Source: Chitinophagaceae bacterium
GTDB lineage: Bacteria; Bacteroidota; Bacteroidia; Chitinophagales; Chitinophagaceae
Reading direction: 5' to 3'
NCBI GenBank assembly: GCA_013140985.1
Contig: JABFRU010000002.1
Coordinates: 1-64,000 of the forward strand
DNA: 64,000 bases
Part shown: positions 43,652 to 52,749 of the stretch, in pieces
How the letters are laid out: the number at the start of each line of letters is the position of its first letter
Position numbering within the stretch: position 1 is the stretch's first letter
Made by a program: the position numbers and the translations under genes
The notes under the pieces: generated by a model
Seen by the model: only the letters and a program-made list of their open reading frames with translations
Database searches by the model: none
What the model was told of the DNA's origin: nothing

Positions 43652-44236
43652 ATGGCTCGTCCTGTATCATATAACCTGATAAAAAAACCGTTGGAGGCCG
43701 ACATCAGCATGGCAGAAATGCCGGAAGGTGTTATGGGAGAGGGGTTTCATCTTACATTTCTTGATAAGGCCATCGGGCTTGCAAGGAGAAATTCTATTTG
43801 GCCGCTGCCATTTGCTACATCCTGTTGCGGCATCGAATTCATGGCCACAATGGGTTCGCATTATGACCTGGCCAGGTTCGGAAGCGAGAGGGTTGGATTT
43901 TCTCCAAGACAATGTGACCTGCTGATGGTGATGGGAACTATTGCAAAAAAAATGGGACCTGTTGTAAAACAAGTTTACCTGCAAATGGCTGAACCAAGAT
44001 GGGTGATAGCTGTCGGCGCTTGTGCAAGTAGCGGAGGTATTTTTGATACATATAGTGTGTTACAGGGAATAGACCAGGTGATACCGGTGGATGTATATGT
44101 GCCGGGTTGCCCGCCAAGGCCCGAAGCCATCATTGATGGTGTAATGAGGATACAGGACCTGGTAGGCAAAGAAAGCCTGAGAAGAAGAAATGGAGAAAAG
44201 TATAAAGCACTCTTAGAAGGTTACGGCATACAATAA
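43652..44236 (+). CDS. nuoB: NADH-quinone oxidoreductase subunit B
   Basis: The 194-residue peripheral-arm subunit has the cysteine ligands of cluster N2: SCCGIEFMATMGSHYDLARF, VGACASSGGIFDTYSVLQG and VPGCPPRPE. N2 passes electrons to quinone. Length is typical. A spacer of inverted simple words separates it from nuoA. Confidence 0.96.
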   Translation: MARPVSYNLIKKPLEADISMAEMPEGVMGEGFHLTFLDKAIGLARRNSIWPLPFATSCCGIEFMATMGSHYDLARFGSERVGFSPRQCDLLMVMGTIAKKMGPVVKQVYLQMAEPRWVIAVGACASSGGIFDTYSVLQGIDQVIPVDVYVPGCPPRPEAIIDGVMRIQDLVGKESLRRRNGEKYKALLEGYGIQ

Positions 44237-44253
44237 GAATTTTTGATTGCCGG

Positions 44254-44291
44254 TTTTAGATTGAAAGAAATCTAAAATCCAAAATCTAAAA
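44254..44291 (+). repeat. Simple-word repeat (TTTTAGATT / AATCTAAAA twice) in the nuoB-nuoC spacer
   Basis: TTTTAGATT at 44254-44262 pairs with AATCTAAAA at 44269-44277, and a second AATCTAAAA lies at 44283-44291. A hairpin could form in the polycistronic mRNA just before the nuoC start at 44296. Confidence 0.7.
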
Positions 44292-44295
44292 CAGG

Positions 44296-44802
44296 ATGGA
44301 ATTAACAAACGAAATAATAAAACAACGGCTCACCGAAAAATTCAGCGAACAGGTTTCCAATTTTGAAGAACCTTATGGCATGCTCACATTTGAAGCGCCA
44401 AAAGAAATCAACCTGAAGGTGCTGAATTTTTTGTACGATGATGAAGAGTTGAAGTTTCGTTTCATGACTGATCTTACCGCTGTGCATTATCCCAATAATA
44501 CAGGAAAAGAATTAGCAGTGGTATATCACCTTCATAACCTTACAGATAATATCCGCATTCGTTTCAAAGTGTTTACGGGTATCAATAAACCGGATGTTTA
44601 TACTGCATCAGGATTATTTTCTGCAGCCAACTGGATGGAAAGGGAGACCTATGATTTTTATGGGGTGAATTTTGTCGGTCATCCCAAGCTGAAAAGAATA
44701 TTGAATGTGGATGAGATGGATTACTTCCCGATGCGGAAAGAATTTCCATTAGAAGATCAAACAAGAATAGATAAGGATGATGAAATGTTTGGAAGAGGAT
44801 AA
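44296..44802 (+). CDS. nuoC: NADH-quinone oxidoreductase subunit C
   Basis: The 168-residue subunit has the 30-kDa signature WMERETYDFYGVNFVGHPKL followed by RILNVDEMDYFPMRKEFPLE. It is separate from NuoD (not fused as in enterobacteria) and 3 bp precede nuoD. It is part of the hydrophilic arm and packs against NuoD near the quinone pocket. Length is typical. Confidence 0.95.
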   Translation: MELTNEIIKQRLTEKFSEQVSNFEEPYGMLTFEAPKEINLKVLNFLYDDEELKFRFMTDLTAVHYPNNTGKELAVVYHLHNLTDNIRIRFKVFTGINKPDVYTASGLFSAANWMERETYDFYGVNFVGHPKLKRILNVDEMDYFPMRKEFPLEDQTRIDKDDEMFGRG

Positions 44803-44805
44803 AAA

Positions 44806-46029
44806 ATGACAGAACATCATATCAAATTACCAGAGGGGTCGATTGAGAAAACAACCACCACGCTGAACCTGGGGCCAACCCATCCGGCTACGCATGGGGT
44901 GATGCAAAATATCCTTGAATTGGATGGCGAAAGAATTGTTTCTACGGAACAAACAATAGGATACATTCACCGGGCTTTTGAAAAATTAGCAGAACGCAGA
45001 CCATTATACCAGATCACCACACTCACCGACAGATTGAATTATTGTTCATCGCCCATTAATAACATGGGATGGCATCTCACCTGCGAAAAATTATTAGGAG
45101 TAAAAACGCCGAAGCGGGTTGATTATCTCCGTGTCATCATCATGGAGCTGGCGAGAATATCCGATCATCTTATTTGTAATTCTATTGTAGGTGTTGATGC
45201 CGGAGCTTACACCGGCTTCTTATATGTGATGCAATACCGGGAACTCATTTATGAAATATATGAAGAAGTTTGCGGTGCAAGGTTGACAACTAATATCGGC
45301 CGCATCGGTGGCTTTGAAAGAAATTTCAATGACATCGCTTTTCAAAAGCTCGAAAAATTTTTGAAAGAGTATCCGAAAGTGCTGAAAGAGTTTGAAAATC
45401 TTTTTCAGCGTAACAGGATATTCATGGAAAGAACAATGGGTACCGGCGCTATCAGTGCTGACAGAGCATTGAACTATGGATTCACTGGTCCTAATCTCCG
45501 TGCTGCCGGTGTTGATTATGATGTAAGGGTTCATACACCCTATAGCTCATATGAAGATTTTCAATTCAACATACCTGTTGGTACTACCGGCGATAATTAT
45601 GATCGCTGGCTGGTAAGAGAAAAAGAAATGTGGGAAAGCTTAAGCATTATCGAACAGGCTTATCATAAAGTGCAGGAGTTTAAAGGAGCTGAAGCAGAAG
45701 TATATCATGCAGATGTGCCGGAATATTATTTACCCGAGAAAGCTGATGTATATACCAAGATGGAGGCACTGATCTACCATTTTAAGATCGTAATGGGAGA
45801 AACAGAGATTCCAAAAGGCGAAGTCTATCAGGCAGTAGAAGGTGGAAATGGTGAGCTCGGTTTTTATCTGATCAGTGATGGAGGAAGAACACCATATCGT
45901 TTGCATTTCCGCAGGCCATGTTTTATTTATTACCAGGCTTACGAGGAATTAACAAAAGGCGGCATGCTGAGTGATGCGATCATGACGATGAGTAGTTTGA
46001 ATTTGATTGCAGGCGAATTAGATGCATAA
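44806..46029 (+). CDS. nuoD: NADH-quinone oxidoreductase subunit D
   Basis: The 407-residue 49-kDa subunit has [38 protein letters not shown], and the C-terminal [16 protein letters not shown] region. The His and Tyr residues of these motifs form the quinone-reducing site together with NuoB. Length is normal. It follows nuoC by 3 bp. Confidence 0.97.
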   Translation: MTEHHIKLPEGSIEKTTTTLNLGPTHPATHGVMQNILELDGERIVSTEQTIGYIHRAFEKLAERRPLYQITTLTDRLNYCSSPINNMGWHLTCEKLLGVKTPKRVDYLRVIIMELARISDHLICNSIVGVDAGAYTGFLYVMQYRELIYEIYEEVCGARLTTNIGRIGGFERNFNDIAFQKLEKFLKEYPKVLKEFENLFQRNRIFMERTMGTGAISADRALNYGFTGPNLRAAGVDYDVRVHTPYSSYEDFQFNIPVGTTGDNYDRWLVREKEMWESLSIIEQAYHKVQEFKGAEAEVYHADVPEYYLPEKADVYTKMEALIYHFKIVMGETEIPKGEVYQAVEGGNGELGFYLISDGGRTPYRLHFRRPCFIYYQAYEELTKGGMLSDAIMTMSSLNLIAGELDA

Positions 46030-46038
46030 AGAATTATA

Positions 46039-46542
46039 ATGAGTGTAAAATTTTCAGATAGCGCATTAAAAGAAGTACAACGGATCATTGCTTTTTATCC
46101 CGAAGGGAAACAAAAGAGTGCGGTGATACCTGTATTACATTTGGCGCAAAAAGAATTTGGTGGCTGGTTAAGTACAGAAGCAATGGACTATGTTGCCTCG
46201 TTGCTGGATATTTTACCGATCGAAGTATATGAAGTGGCGACATTCTACAGTATGTACAATTTGAAACCTGTTGGCAAGTACATGTTTGAAGTTTGCCAGA
46301 CCGGTCCCTGCATGCTGAACGGAAGTGATGATATCATAAAATATATAAATGATAAACTCGGCATCAAACCGGGAGAAACAACGGCTGATGGAATGTTCAC
46401 CTTGAAAACAGTGGAATGTCTCGGCGCCTGTGGCTATGCCCCAATGATGCAGTTAGGAAAGAATTATAGAGAGCATTTGACCAAAGAGAAAGTGGATGCG
46501 CTCATTGCAGAATGCAGAAATAGCGCAGCCACGAATAATTGA
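46039..46542 (+). CDS. nuoE: NADH-quinone oxidoreductase subunit E
   Basis: The 167-residue thioredoxin-fold subunit has the four cysteines of the N1a [2Fe-2S] cluster in EVCQTGPCMLNGSDDI and VECLGACGYAPMM. It is part of the NADH dehydrogenase module with NuoF. Its stop lies 2 bp before an inserted NTF2-like gene, so nuoE and nuoF are separated here by an unrelated gene. Confidence 0.95.
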   Translation: MSVKFSDSALKEVQRIIAFYPEGKQKSAVIPVLHLAQKEFGGWLSTEAMDYVASLLDILPIEVYEVATFYSMYNLKPVGKYMFEVCQTGPCMLNGSDDIIKYINDKLGIKPGETTADGMFTLKTVECLGACGYAPMMQLGKNYREHLTKEKVDALIAECRNSAATNN

Positions 46543-46544
46543 TA

Positions 46545-46982
46545 ATGAAAAGATCTTTGACCATACTGTTTTTGTTGGTATCTGTTTTTGCAAAGGCACA
46601 ACCTGCCCCGCAAGAACGGGGAACAGATTCAGCAAAGCTGGTTACGACACTGAAAGAATTTCACCAGGCGCTGGTGAATAAAAATACGGTTTCTATCAAC
46701 CAGCAAACAGATAAGGCGCTAAGCTATGGACATAGCAACGGCTGGATAGAAACAAAGAATGATATGATCAATAACCTGGAAACAGGTTATATAAAGTATA
46801 ACAGTATCAAAGAGGACAGTATGCGGGTAACAGTGAACGGGAACATGGCTCATGCAAGATTTGCAGGTGATTATAATGTAACGATGAATGGCAACACCAA
46901 TACGTATCATCTAAAAGTATTGGAAGTGTGGGTGAAGAAGGGAAAGAGATGGATATTGTTTGCCAGGCAGGCAATAAGGTAG
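46545..46982 (+). CDS. Secreted NTF2-like (DUF4440/SnoaL-type) protein inside the nuo operon
   Basis: The 145-residue protein starts at MKRSLTILFLLVSVFAKAQP, a signal peptide; a TTG two codons upstream is open. The mature domain has an NTF2-like cone fold (LKEFHQALVNKNTVSINQQT, SYGHSNGWIETKNDMINNLE, MAHARFAGDYNVTMNGNTNT, VWVKKGKRWILFARQ). NTF2-like domains bind small ligands or catalyse simple reactions; the conserved H and W positions fit DUF4440-type members. It is periplasmic, while NuoE and NuoF are cytoplasmic, so it is not expected to be a complex I subunit. Confidence 0.75.
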   Translation: MKRSLTILFLLVSVFAKAQPAPQERGTDSAKLVTTLKEFHQALVNKNTVSINQQTDKALSYGHSNGWIETKNDMINNLETGYIKYNSIKEDSMRVTVNGNMAHARFAGDYNVTMNGNTNTYHLKVLEVWVKKGKRWILFARQAIR

Positions 46983-47209
46983 AACTATGATTGCGGAATT
47001 GATAAGGATTAAAAGGAAAGCCGCAGAGCGGCGATATTTTGGTAGATGAGTAAAGATTTGGAATTTGTTAGCCCCGTAGGGGGCGATATTATTGATGAAT
47101 AAAGTTCGGGACGACGAAAAGTGCGACGCAACAGACGATGATCTGTGTTAATGTCGCTGGTAACAAAAAATAAATTGAGGAGATTGCTTCGGCTTCGCCT
47201 CGCAAGTAT
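46983..47209. repeat. Spacer with two hairpin-GATATT repeats (47019-47055 and 47070-47104)
   Basis: Each copy begins with a short GC stem (GCCGC AGA GCGGC; GCCCC GTAG GGGGC), then GATATT, a short variable stretch and GATGAGTAAAG or GATGAATAAAG. The two copies are in direct orientation 51 bp apart. Similar gccccgtagggggcgatatt-like units occur widely in Bacteroidota spacers, as I recall. A CTTCGGCTTCGCCTC word lies just before nuoF. Confidence 0.65.
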
Positions 47210-48568
47210 ATGGGACGAAAATTATTATTAGATAAGATCAATGTTGAGAACATCAGGCTTTATGATGTGTACCGCCGTGAAGGTGGTTATCGCAGCGTAG
47301 AAAAGGCATTGAAAACAATGAGCCCGGAAGCTGTAACGGAGGAAGTGAAGAAAAGCGGACTTCGCGGCCGTGGCGGCGCAGGTTTTCCTACCGGAATGAA
47401 ATGGGGGTTCCTTGCCAAACCGGCAGGCGTTCCAAGATATTTGGTGGTGAATGCAGATGAATCAGAACCCGGAACTTTCAAGGATCGTTATTTAATGGAG
47501 TTCATTCCGCATTTGCTGATAGAAGGAATGATCACATCTTCCTTTGCCATTGGTTCCAATCGTTCTTATATATATATAAGAGGCGAATTTGCATGGATCG
47601 TTGATATACTCGAACAAGCTATTGCAGAAGCAAAGAACAATGGTTGGTTGGGAAAAAATATTTTAGGCAGCGGCTTCGATTGCGAGATATATGTGCAGCG
47701 TGGAGCCGGCGCTTATATCTGCGGTGAGGAAACAGCATTGCTTGAATCACTGGAAGGTAAAAGAGGTAATCCAAGGATCAAACCTCCTTTCCCGGCAGTA
47801 AAAGGTTTATGGGATTGTCCAACAGTGGTAAATAATGTTGAAACGATCGCTGCGGTTGTTCCCATCATCAATGATGGCGGAGAAGAATATGCAAAAATTG
47901 GAATTGGAAAATCAACCGGCACAAAACTGATATCCGCCTGCGGTAATATCAATAGGCAGGGCGTTTATGAAATTGATATGACCATCAGTGTAGAAGAGTT
48001 TATTTACAGTGATGAGTATTGTGGTGGTATTCCCAATAACAGAAAACTAAAAGCTTGTATTCCCGGAGGATCATCCGTTCCTATTTTGCCGGCCAATCTT
48101 TTATTGACAACAGCTAAAGGCGAAAAAAGAATGATGACCTATGAAAGCCTTGCTGACGGCGGTTTTCAGACAGGTTCAATGATGGGCTCCGGTGGTTTCA
48201 TTGTGTTGGATGACAGGCAATGTGTCATTCGCCACACTTTCACACTGGCAAGATTCTATCGTCATGAAAGTTGCGGACAATGTTCTCCCTGCCGTGAAGG
48301 AACAGGTTGGATGGAAAAAATATTATGGAACATAGAAACAGGAAAAGGAAAGATGAGTGATATTGACCTGCTTTGGGATATACAAAGAAAGATCGAAGGC
48401 AATACGATCTGTCCGTTAGGTGATGCAGCAGCATGGCCGGTAGCAGCAGCAATAAGACATTTCAGGGATGAGTTTGAGTGGCATATTACTAATCCTGATG
48501 ATGCACAAAGAAGGAATTATGGATTGGCGGGATATGCAGACCCGATTAAAATAGCAACACCAGCATAG
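47210..48568 (+). CDS. nuoF: NADH-quinone oxidoreductase subunit F
   Basis: The 452-residue subunit has the NADH/FMN-binding GLRGRGGAGFPTGMKW and NADESEPGTFKDRYLME motifs. The ligands of cluster N3 are in CGQCSPCREGTGWM, and the last cysteine is in NTICPLGDAAAWP. It oxidises NADH and passes electrons to FMN and N3. It starts at ATG 47210, after a 227-bp spacer full of repeats. Confidence 0.96.
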   Translation: MGRKLLLDKINVENIRLYDVYRREGGYRSVEKALKTMSPEAVTEEVKKSGLRGRGGAGFPTGMKWGFLAKPAGVPRYLVVNADESEPGTFKDRYLMEFIPHLLIEGMITSSFAIGSNRSYIYIRGEFAWIVDILEQAIAEAKNNGWLGKNILGSGFDCEIYVQRGAGAYICGEETALLESLEGKRGNPRIKPPFPAVKGLWDCPTVVNNVETIAAVVPIINDGGEEYAKIGIGKSTGTKLISACGNINRQGVYEIDMTISVEEFIYSDEYCGGIPNNRKLKACIPGGSSVPILPANLLLTTAKGEKRMMTYESLADGGFQTGSMMGSGGFIVLDDRQCVIRHTFTLARFYRHESCGQCSPCREGTGWMEKILWNIETGKGKMSDIDLLWDIQRKIEGNTICPLGDAAAWPVAAAIRHFRDEFEWHITNPDDAQRRNYGLAGYADPIKIATPA

Positions 48569-48587
48569 TTTATTGAAAGATCATACT

Positions 48588-49691
48588 ATGAGCGAAGAAA
48601 AAAAATTATTCAAGGTAACTATCGACAACATCACTATTGATGTCGAACCGGGTACTACTGTATTAAATGCAGCAAGGCAGATCGGTGGTGATGTTACTCC
48701 GCCTGCAATGTGCTATTACAGCAAATTGCAGGGCAGTGGTGGTAAATGCCGCACCTGTTTGGTTGAGGTAGCTGCAGGCTCAACGGCAGATCCAAGACCG
48801 ATGCCAAAACTGGTTGCCTCCTGCCGTACCAATGTAATGGACGGCATGATCGTAAAAAATATTACTAGTGAAAAAGTAATTGATGCCAGAAATGGGGTGG
48901 TTGAATTTTTATTGATCAATCACCCGTTGGATTGTCCTATCTGCGACCAGGCCGGTGAATGTGATCTGCAGGATCTTGGGTATAGTCATGGTAAAGAAGG
49001 AACGAGATACGAATTCAAAAGAAGAACATTCGAAAGAGAAGATATCGGTCCTTACATCCAATTGCACATGACAAGATGTATTCTTTGTTATCGTTGTACT
49101 TATGTCGCCGATCAAATAACTAACACAAGAGTACATGGAATACTGGATCGGGGTGATCATGCAGAGATATCAACCTATATCTCCAAAGCAATTGACAATG
49201 ATTTCAGCGGGAATATGATCGATGTGTGTCCTGTTGGTGCATTGACAGATAAAACTTTCCGGTTCAAGAACAGGGTCTGGTTCACAAAACCTGTAGATGC
49301 ACATCGTGACTGTTCTACATGCTGCGGTAAAGTAACATTATGGCAAAGAGGAGATGAAGTGTTGCGGGTAACCGCAAGAAAAGATCAGTGGAATGAGGTG
49401 CAGAATTATGATGGCAAGCCGGGCTGGATTTGCAATACTTGTCGCTTTGATAAAAAGAAAACAAGTGATTGGGTAATTGATGGACTAACGAATATCAGCA
49501 GGCATTCAGTGATCTCGCAGGGAAAATATCCCGGTCTGGTGAGACCACATGAAATGCTGGCCGATGTAATGGGCGGAAGAGAGCCGAAATTATTAATGGA
49601 TATACATGATGTGAGTGAGGTGAATGATCCTTCGGTCGACTTAAGTCTGATCGAGGGCCCGGCAACGAGCAAGGATTTTGAAAAGAAATAG
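48588..49691 (+). CDS. nuoG: NADH-quinone oxidoreductase subunit G, short Bacteroidota form
   Basis: The 367-residue subunit (ATG at 48588; a TTG five codons upstream is less likely) has an N-terminal [2Fe-2S] domain (CYYSKLQGSGGKCRTCLVEV), a His/Cys-ligated cluster motif (HPLDCPICDQAGECDLQ), and a [4Fe-4S] motif (MTRCILCYRC and VCPVGAL). The start of the molybdopterin-like domain carries another cysteine set (CSTCCGK, CNTCRFDK). The large C-terminal part of enterobacterial NuoG (about 900 residues) is absent. Short forms are, as I recall, usual in this phylum, so this is not read as truncation. Confidence 0.9.
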   Translation: MSEEKKLFKVTIDNITIDVEPGTTVLNAARQIGGDVTPPAMCYYSKLQGSGGKCRTCLVEVAAGSTADPRPMPKLVASCRTNVMDGMIVKNITSEKVIDARNGVVEFLLINHPLDCPICDQAGECDLQDLGYSHGKEGTRYEFKRRTFEREDIGPYIQLHMTRCILCYRCTYVADQITNTRVHGILDRGDHAEISTYISKAIDNDFSGNMIDVCPVGALTDKTFRFKNRVWFTKPVDAHRDCSTCCGKVTLWQRGDEVLRVTARKDQWNEVQNYDGKPGWICNTCRFDKKKTSDWVIDGLTNISRHSVISQGKYPGLVRPHEMLADVMGGREPKLLMDIHDVSEVNDPSVDLSLIEGPATSKDFEKK

Positions 49692-49698
49692 TTTTTTA

Positions 49699-49992
49699 AT
49701 GGATAAAGATGAAAGAAAAGAAGCATTAGGAAAGTTGAAGGAAAAGGGAAGAGAAAATAAAATTGTTCTTTTACCTATGCCTGCTCAACTCCTTTAAAAA
49801 TTCTTTGATTTTCTTGATGAGAAGTTGGAAAATGAAGAAGGTGATTCGTTGAAGCTGACAGAACAGTTTTGTAAAGACGAAAAACTGGACTTTGATAAAG
49901 TGAGAATATGGGCAAAAGGTTTTGGCGGATATGATGATGCCGAAATTCTCTGGAATGTTGAACAAGAGTATGAATTTTTAATAGAAGAATAG
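49699..49992 (+). pseudogene. DUF2695 protein gene interrupted by one in-frame stop
   Basis: Reading from ATG 49699 gives MDKDERKEALGKLKEKGREN and VLLPMPAQLL, then TAA at codon 33 (49795-49797). In the same frame it continues KFFDFLDEKLENEEGDSLKL, TEQFCKDEKLDFDKVRIWAK and GFGGYDDAEILWNVEQEY to TAG at 49990. Both halves match the DUF2695 pattern (LPM..., FDFLDE, LT..F, W...GGY.D.E.L.NVE). The stop replaces an expected Gln codon and needs one C to T change (CAA to TAA). The family's function is unknown. The gene lies between nuoG and nuoH. A sequencing error cannot be excluded. Confidence 0.75.
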
Positions 49993-50062
49993 TGAATTGC
50001 CAAGGCGGAGTGAATCTTATTCACGATTCACCATTGACGATTCACGAAAATCATAGACGAAC

Positions 50063-51115
50063 ATGCATTTATTAGTCATAGACTGGTGGTTAATTTTAGA
50101 AAAATCATTGCTGATCTTCGGCATCATCGGGTTGTCGTTCTTTATTGCTATGTACACAACCTATGCAGAAAGAAAAGTAGCCGCATGGTTGCAGGATCGT
50201 CGTGGCCCAAACAGAGCTGGGCCGTTTGGCATATTTCAACCATTGGCAGATGGTGGCAAATTATTTTTCAAGGAAGAGATCATTCCTTTAGCATCGAATA
50301 AACCTTTATTTATACTCGGACCTGCACTGGCAATGATCACTGCATTGTTGACGAGTACAGTTATCCCCTGGGCCACCCCGTTTATTACAAAAGGCGGCGA
50401 TGTAATTGCGATGCAGGTGGCCGATGTGGATATGGGAATTTTATTAGTATTCAGTATTGTGAGTGTCGGTGTATATGGAATAATGATCGGGGGCTGGGCA
50501 TCGAATAATAAATTTTCATTGATGGCGGCTATTCGTGGGGCTTCGCAAATGGTTTCGTATGAATTGCCCATGGGACTTGCATTGATCGCTGTATTATTTA
50601 TGACAGGCTCATTAAAGATGAGTGAGATCGTAGGTAATCAGATAGAGAATGGATGGCATATTATTTATCAGCCGCTTGGCTTTATCATCTTTTTTGTGTG
50701 TGCCCTGGCGGAATGTAACCGTACACCATTTGATCTTCCGGAAGCAGAGAATGAACTGAACTTTGGTTATCACCAGGAATATTCATCCATGAAGCTGGGT
50801 TTTTATTTGTTTGCTGAATACATCAATATGTTCATCAGCAGTGCAGTGATGGCGACACTTTATTTCGGAGGATACGATATTCCATTTGTGAATGAAGCGT
50901 CGTGGGGATTGAATTCATTTTGGATGACGGTCATAAGTTTTAGTGTGCTGATGGCGAAAATATCTTTCTTCCTTTTTGTATTCTTATGGATACGGTGGAC
51001 GATACCCCGTTTCCGTTATGACCAGTTGATGAACCTGGGATGGAAGAAATTAATACCATTGGCGTTGTTGAATATGATCATTACGGCAGCAGTGATATTG
51101 TTGTTGAAGAAATAG
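50063..51115 (+). CDS. nuoH: NADH-quinone oxidoreductase subunit H
   Basis: The 350-residue membrane subunit has the conserved YAERKVAAWLQDRRGPNRAG and the FALAECNRTPFDLPEAENEL-type motif (ALAECNRTPFDLPEAENEL). About eight transmembrane helices are visible. It forms the entry of the quinone channel and links peripheral and membrane arms. It is preceded by a 70-bp spacer with simple words (gattcaccattgacgattca). Confidence 0.96.
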   Translation: MHLLVIDWWLILEKSLLIFGIIGLSFFIAMYTTYAERKVAAWLQDRRGPNRAGPFGIFQPLADGGKLFFKEEIIPLASNKPLFILGPALAMITALLTSTVIPWATPFITKGGDVIAMQVADVDMGILLVFSIVSVGVYGIMIGGWASNNKFSLMAAIRGASQMVSYELPMGLALIAVLFMTGSLKMSEIVGNQIENGWHIIYQPLGFIIFFVCALAECNRTPFDLPEAENELNFGYHQEYSSMKLGFYLFAEYINMFISSAVMATLYFGGYDIPFVNEASWGLNSFWMTVISFSVLMAKISFFLFVFLWIRWTIPRFRYDQLMNLGWKKLIPLALLNMIITAAVILLLKK

Positions 51116-51218
51116 ACAGAAAGTCTGAGAGACAGTGTCATTTTATTTGAAAAATTATTAAAATTTCGGAAAACGTCTTTCGGTCTTGCGGACTTACTGA
51201 CTTCCGGACTGATAAATA

Positions 51219-51226
51219 TATATTTG
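51219..51226 (+). promoter_or_regulatory. Internal -7 box TATATTTG before nuoI
   Basis: Exact TAnnTTTG match, 12 nt before the nuoI start, within the 123-bp nuoH-nuoI spacer. It could start a nuoI-nuoN transcript independent of the nuoA promoter. A -33 match is not clear. Confidence 0.5.
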
Positions 51227-51238
51227 CAAATTTTTAAA

Positions 51239-51823
51239 ATGAGTGTGCAGTTAACAAACAGGGCTAAGCAAGTGGATCGGAAGCCGATGACCTTTCTGGA
51301 GAGCATTTATCTCTGGAATATCATGAAGGGCATGGCAATTACGATCAGTCACTTGTTCAGGAAGAAGGCAACGATCAATTATCCTGAACAAACGAGAAGC
51401 GTTTCGAAAGTGTGGCGGGGATTGCATGTGCTGAACCGTGATGCAGAGGGAAGGGAGAATTGTACAGCTTGTGGTTTATGTGCGGTGGCTTGTCCTGCCG
51501 AAGCAATAACAATGGAAGCAGCAGAACGTTTGCCGGGAGAAGAGCATTTATACCGGGAGGAAAAATATGCAGCAAAGTACGAGATCAATATGTTGCGTTG
51601 CATATTCTGTGGATTGTGTGAAGAGGCCTGTCCGAAAGATGCGATCTATTTGTCGCAGACAATTGCACCTTCTAACTATGCGAGAAAAGGATTTATTTAT
51701 AAAAAGGGTGACCTGCTGATCCCGCACCCGGTGAATGAACCGGAAGCGTATCAAAAGGCGCTGGGGGAGAAGGCGGATAATAACAAGATCAAAAAAGAAC
51801 CAACAATACCAGAGACGGCTTAA
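51239..51823 (+). CDS. nuoI: NADH-quinone oxidoreductase subunit I
   Basis: The 194-residue subunit (ATG at 51239; a TTG upstream at 51224 overlaps the promoter box) has two ferredoxin-type [4Fe-4S] motifs, CTACGLCAVACPAEAI and CIFCGLCEEACPKDAI, holding clusters N6a and N6b. It has a short amphipathic N-terminus and a Lys-rich tail. It carries electrons from NuoG to NuoB. Confidence 0.96.
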   Translation: MSVQLTNRAKQVDRKPMTFLESIYLWNIMKGMAITISHLFRKKATINYPEQTRSVSKVWRGLHVLNRDAEGRENCTACGLCAVACPAEAITMEAAERLPGEEHLYREEKYAAKYEINMLRCIFCGLCEEACPKDAIYLSQTIAPSNYARKGFIYKKGDLLIPHPVNEPEAYQKALGEKADNNKIKKEPTIPETA

Positions 51824-51829
51824 GAGAAA

Positions 51830-52336
51830 ATGACTATCACCATTACACAGATACTATTCTGGATACTTTCAGTGGCTGCTTTGTTCAGCGCCCTGATGGT
51901 GATCACCAGCAAGAACCCGGTGCACAGTGTGCTTTGGCTGATCGCTACTTTCTTTTCTATTTCCGGTCACTATATTTTATTGAGTGCACAGTTCCTTGCT
52001 GTCGTAAATATCATTGTATATGCAGGTGCTATAATGGTATTATTCCTGTTCGTTATCATGCTCATGAATCTGAACAGGGAAACAGAACCACAAAAGAACC
52101 GCTGGATAAAAATGGCGGGTGCTATTGCCGGCGGTTGTTTGTTACTGGTTTTGGTTGCGTCATTAAAGAATGTAGAGAGTGCAAGTACAATTGAAGATGT
52201 GAAAGGAGGTGATGTAGGATTCATCAAAAGATTAGGGAAGGAATTATTCAGCACTTATGTAGTGCCGTTTGAAATAAGCAGCATTTTGTTTTTAAGCGCC
52301 ATGGTAGGCGCCGTAGTTATCGGAAAAAAAGAGTGA
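51830..52336 (+). CDS. nuoJ: NADH-quinone oxidoreductase subunit J
   Basis: The 168-residue membrane subunit has five hydrophobic helices and the conserved segment [20 protein letters not shown] and [19 protein letters not shown]. It is part of the membrane arm near NuoK and NuoH. It starts 6 bp after nuoI and ends 1 bp before nuoK. Confidence 0.94.
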   Translation: MTITITQILFWILSVAALFSALMVITSKNPVHSVLWLIATFFSISGHYILLSAQFLAVVNIIVYAGAIMVLFLFVIMLMNLNRETEPQKNRWIKMAGAIAGGCLLLVLVASLKNVESASTIEDVKGGDVGFIKRLGKELFSTYVVPFEISSILFLSAMVGAVVIGKKE

Positions 52337-52337
52337 T

Positions 52338-52700
52338 ATGCCAATTACGCATTATATAATTCTTTCGCTGGCCTTATTTAGCATTGGGATCGTAGGTGTA
52401 TTGACACGCCGCAATGCGATCATCATTTTTATGTGCATTGAACTGATGTTGAATGCGGTGAACCTGCTATTGGTAGCTTTTTCGAAGATGCATAATTACG
52501 CAGCAATAAAAGCGGCAGCAGATCAAAAGTTGCCAATAACAGAAGCTATCCTGAATACAGGGTCTGAGGGACAAATATTTGTTTTCTTTATCATGGTAGT
52601 AGCGGCGGCAGAAGTAACTGTGGGATTGGCCATCATCGTGATGATGTATCGCAATATTCATTCGGTGGATGTGAATTTTTTGAACAGGTTAAAACATTAA
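52338..52700 (+). CDS. nuoK: NADH-quinone oxidoreductase subunit K
   Basis: The 120-residue membrane subunit has the carboxylates used for proton movement in [14 protein letters not shown] and [17 protein letters not shown]. It is longer than the usual 100-105 residues because of an inserted loop between helices 2 and 3 ([20 protein letters not shown]). The loop is also seen, to my recollection, in other Bacteroidota. It starts 1 bp after nuoJ. Confidence 0.95.
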   Translation: MPITHYIILSLALFSIGIVGVLTRRNAIIIFMCIELMLNAVNLLLVAFSKMHNYAAIKAAADQKLPITEAILNTGSEGQIFVFFIMVVAAAEVTVGLAIIVMMYRNIHSVDVNFLNRLKH

Positions 52701-52749
52701 AAGCCTCCCCAAACCCCTCCGGAAGAGGGGGTTTTAAGGTCGTTTAAAT
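52701..52749. repeat. Hairpin repeat in the nuoK-nuoL spacer
   Basis: CCCCAAACCCCTCCGGAAG followed by AGGGGGTTTT forms a GC-rich stem (ACCCCTC / GAGGGGGT). It ends in only four T residues, so it may weaken but probably not end transcription. This cctccccaaacccctcc-type word is a common spacer element in the phylum. Confidence 0.6.

Noticed and set aside
48588-49691. NuoG read as a truncated gene
   Set aside because: All cluster-binding motifs are present and, as I recall, short NuoG proteins of about 330-370 residues are normal in Bacteroidota; no remnant of a longer frame follows.
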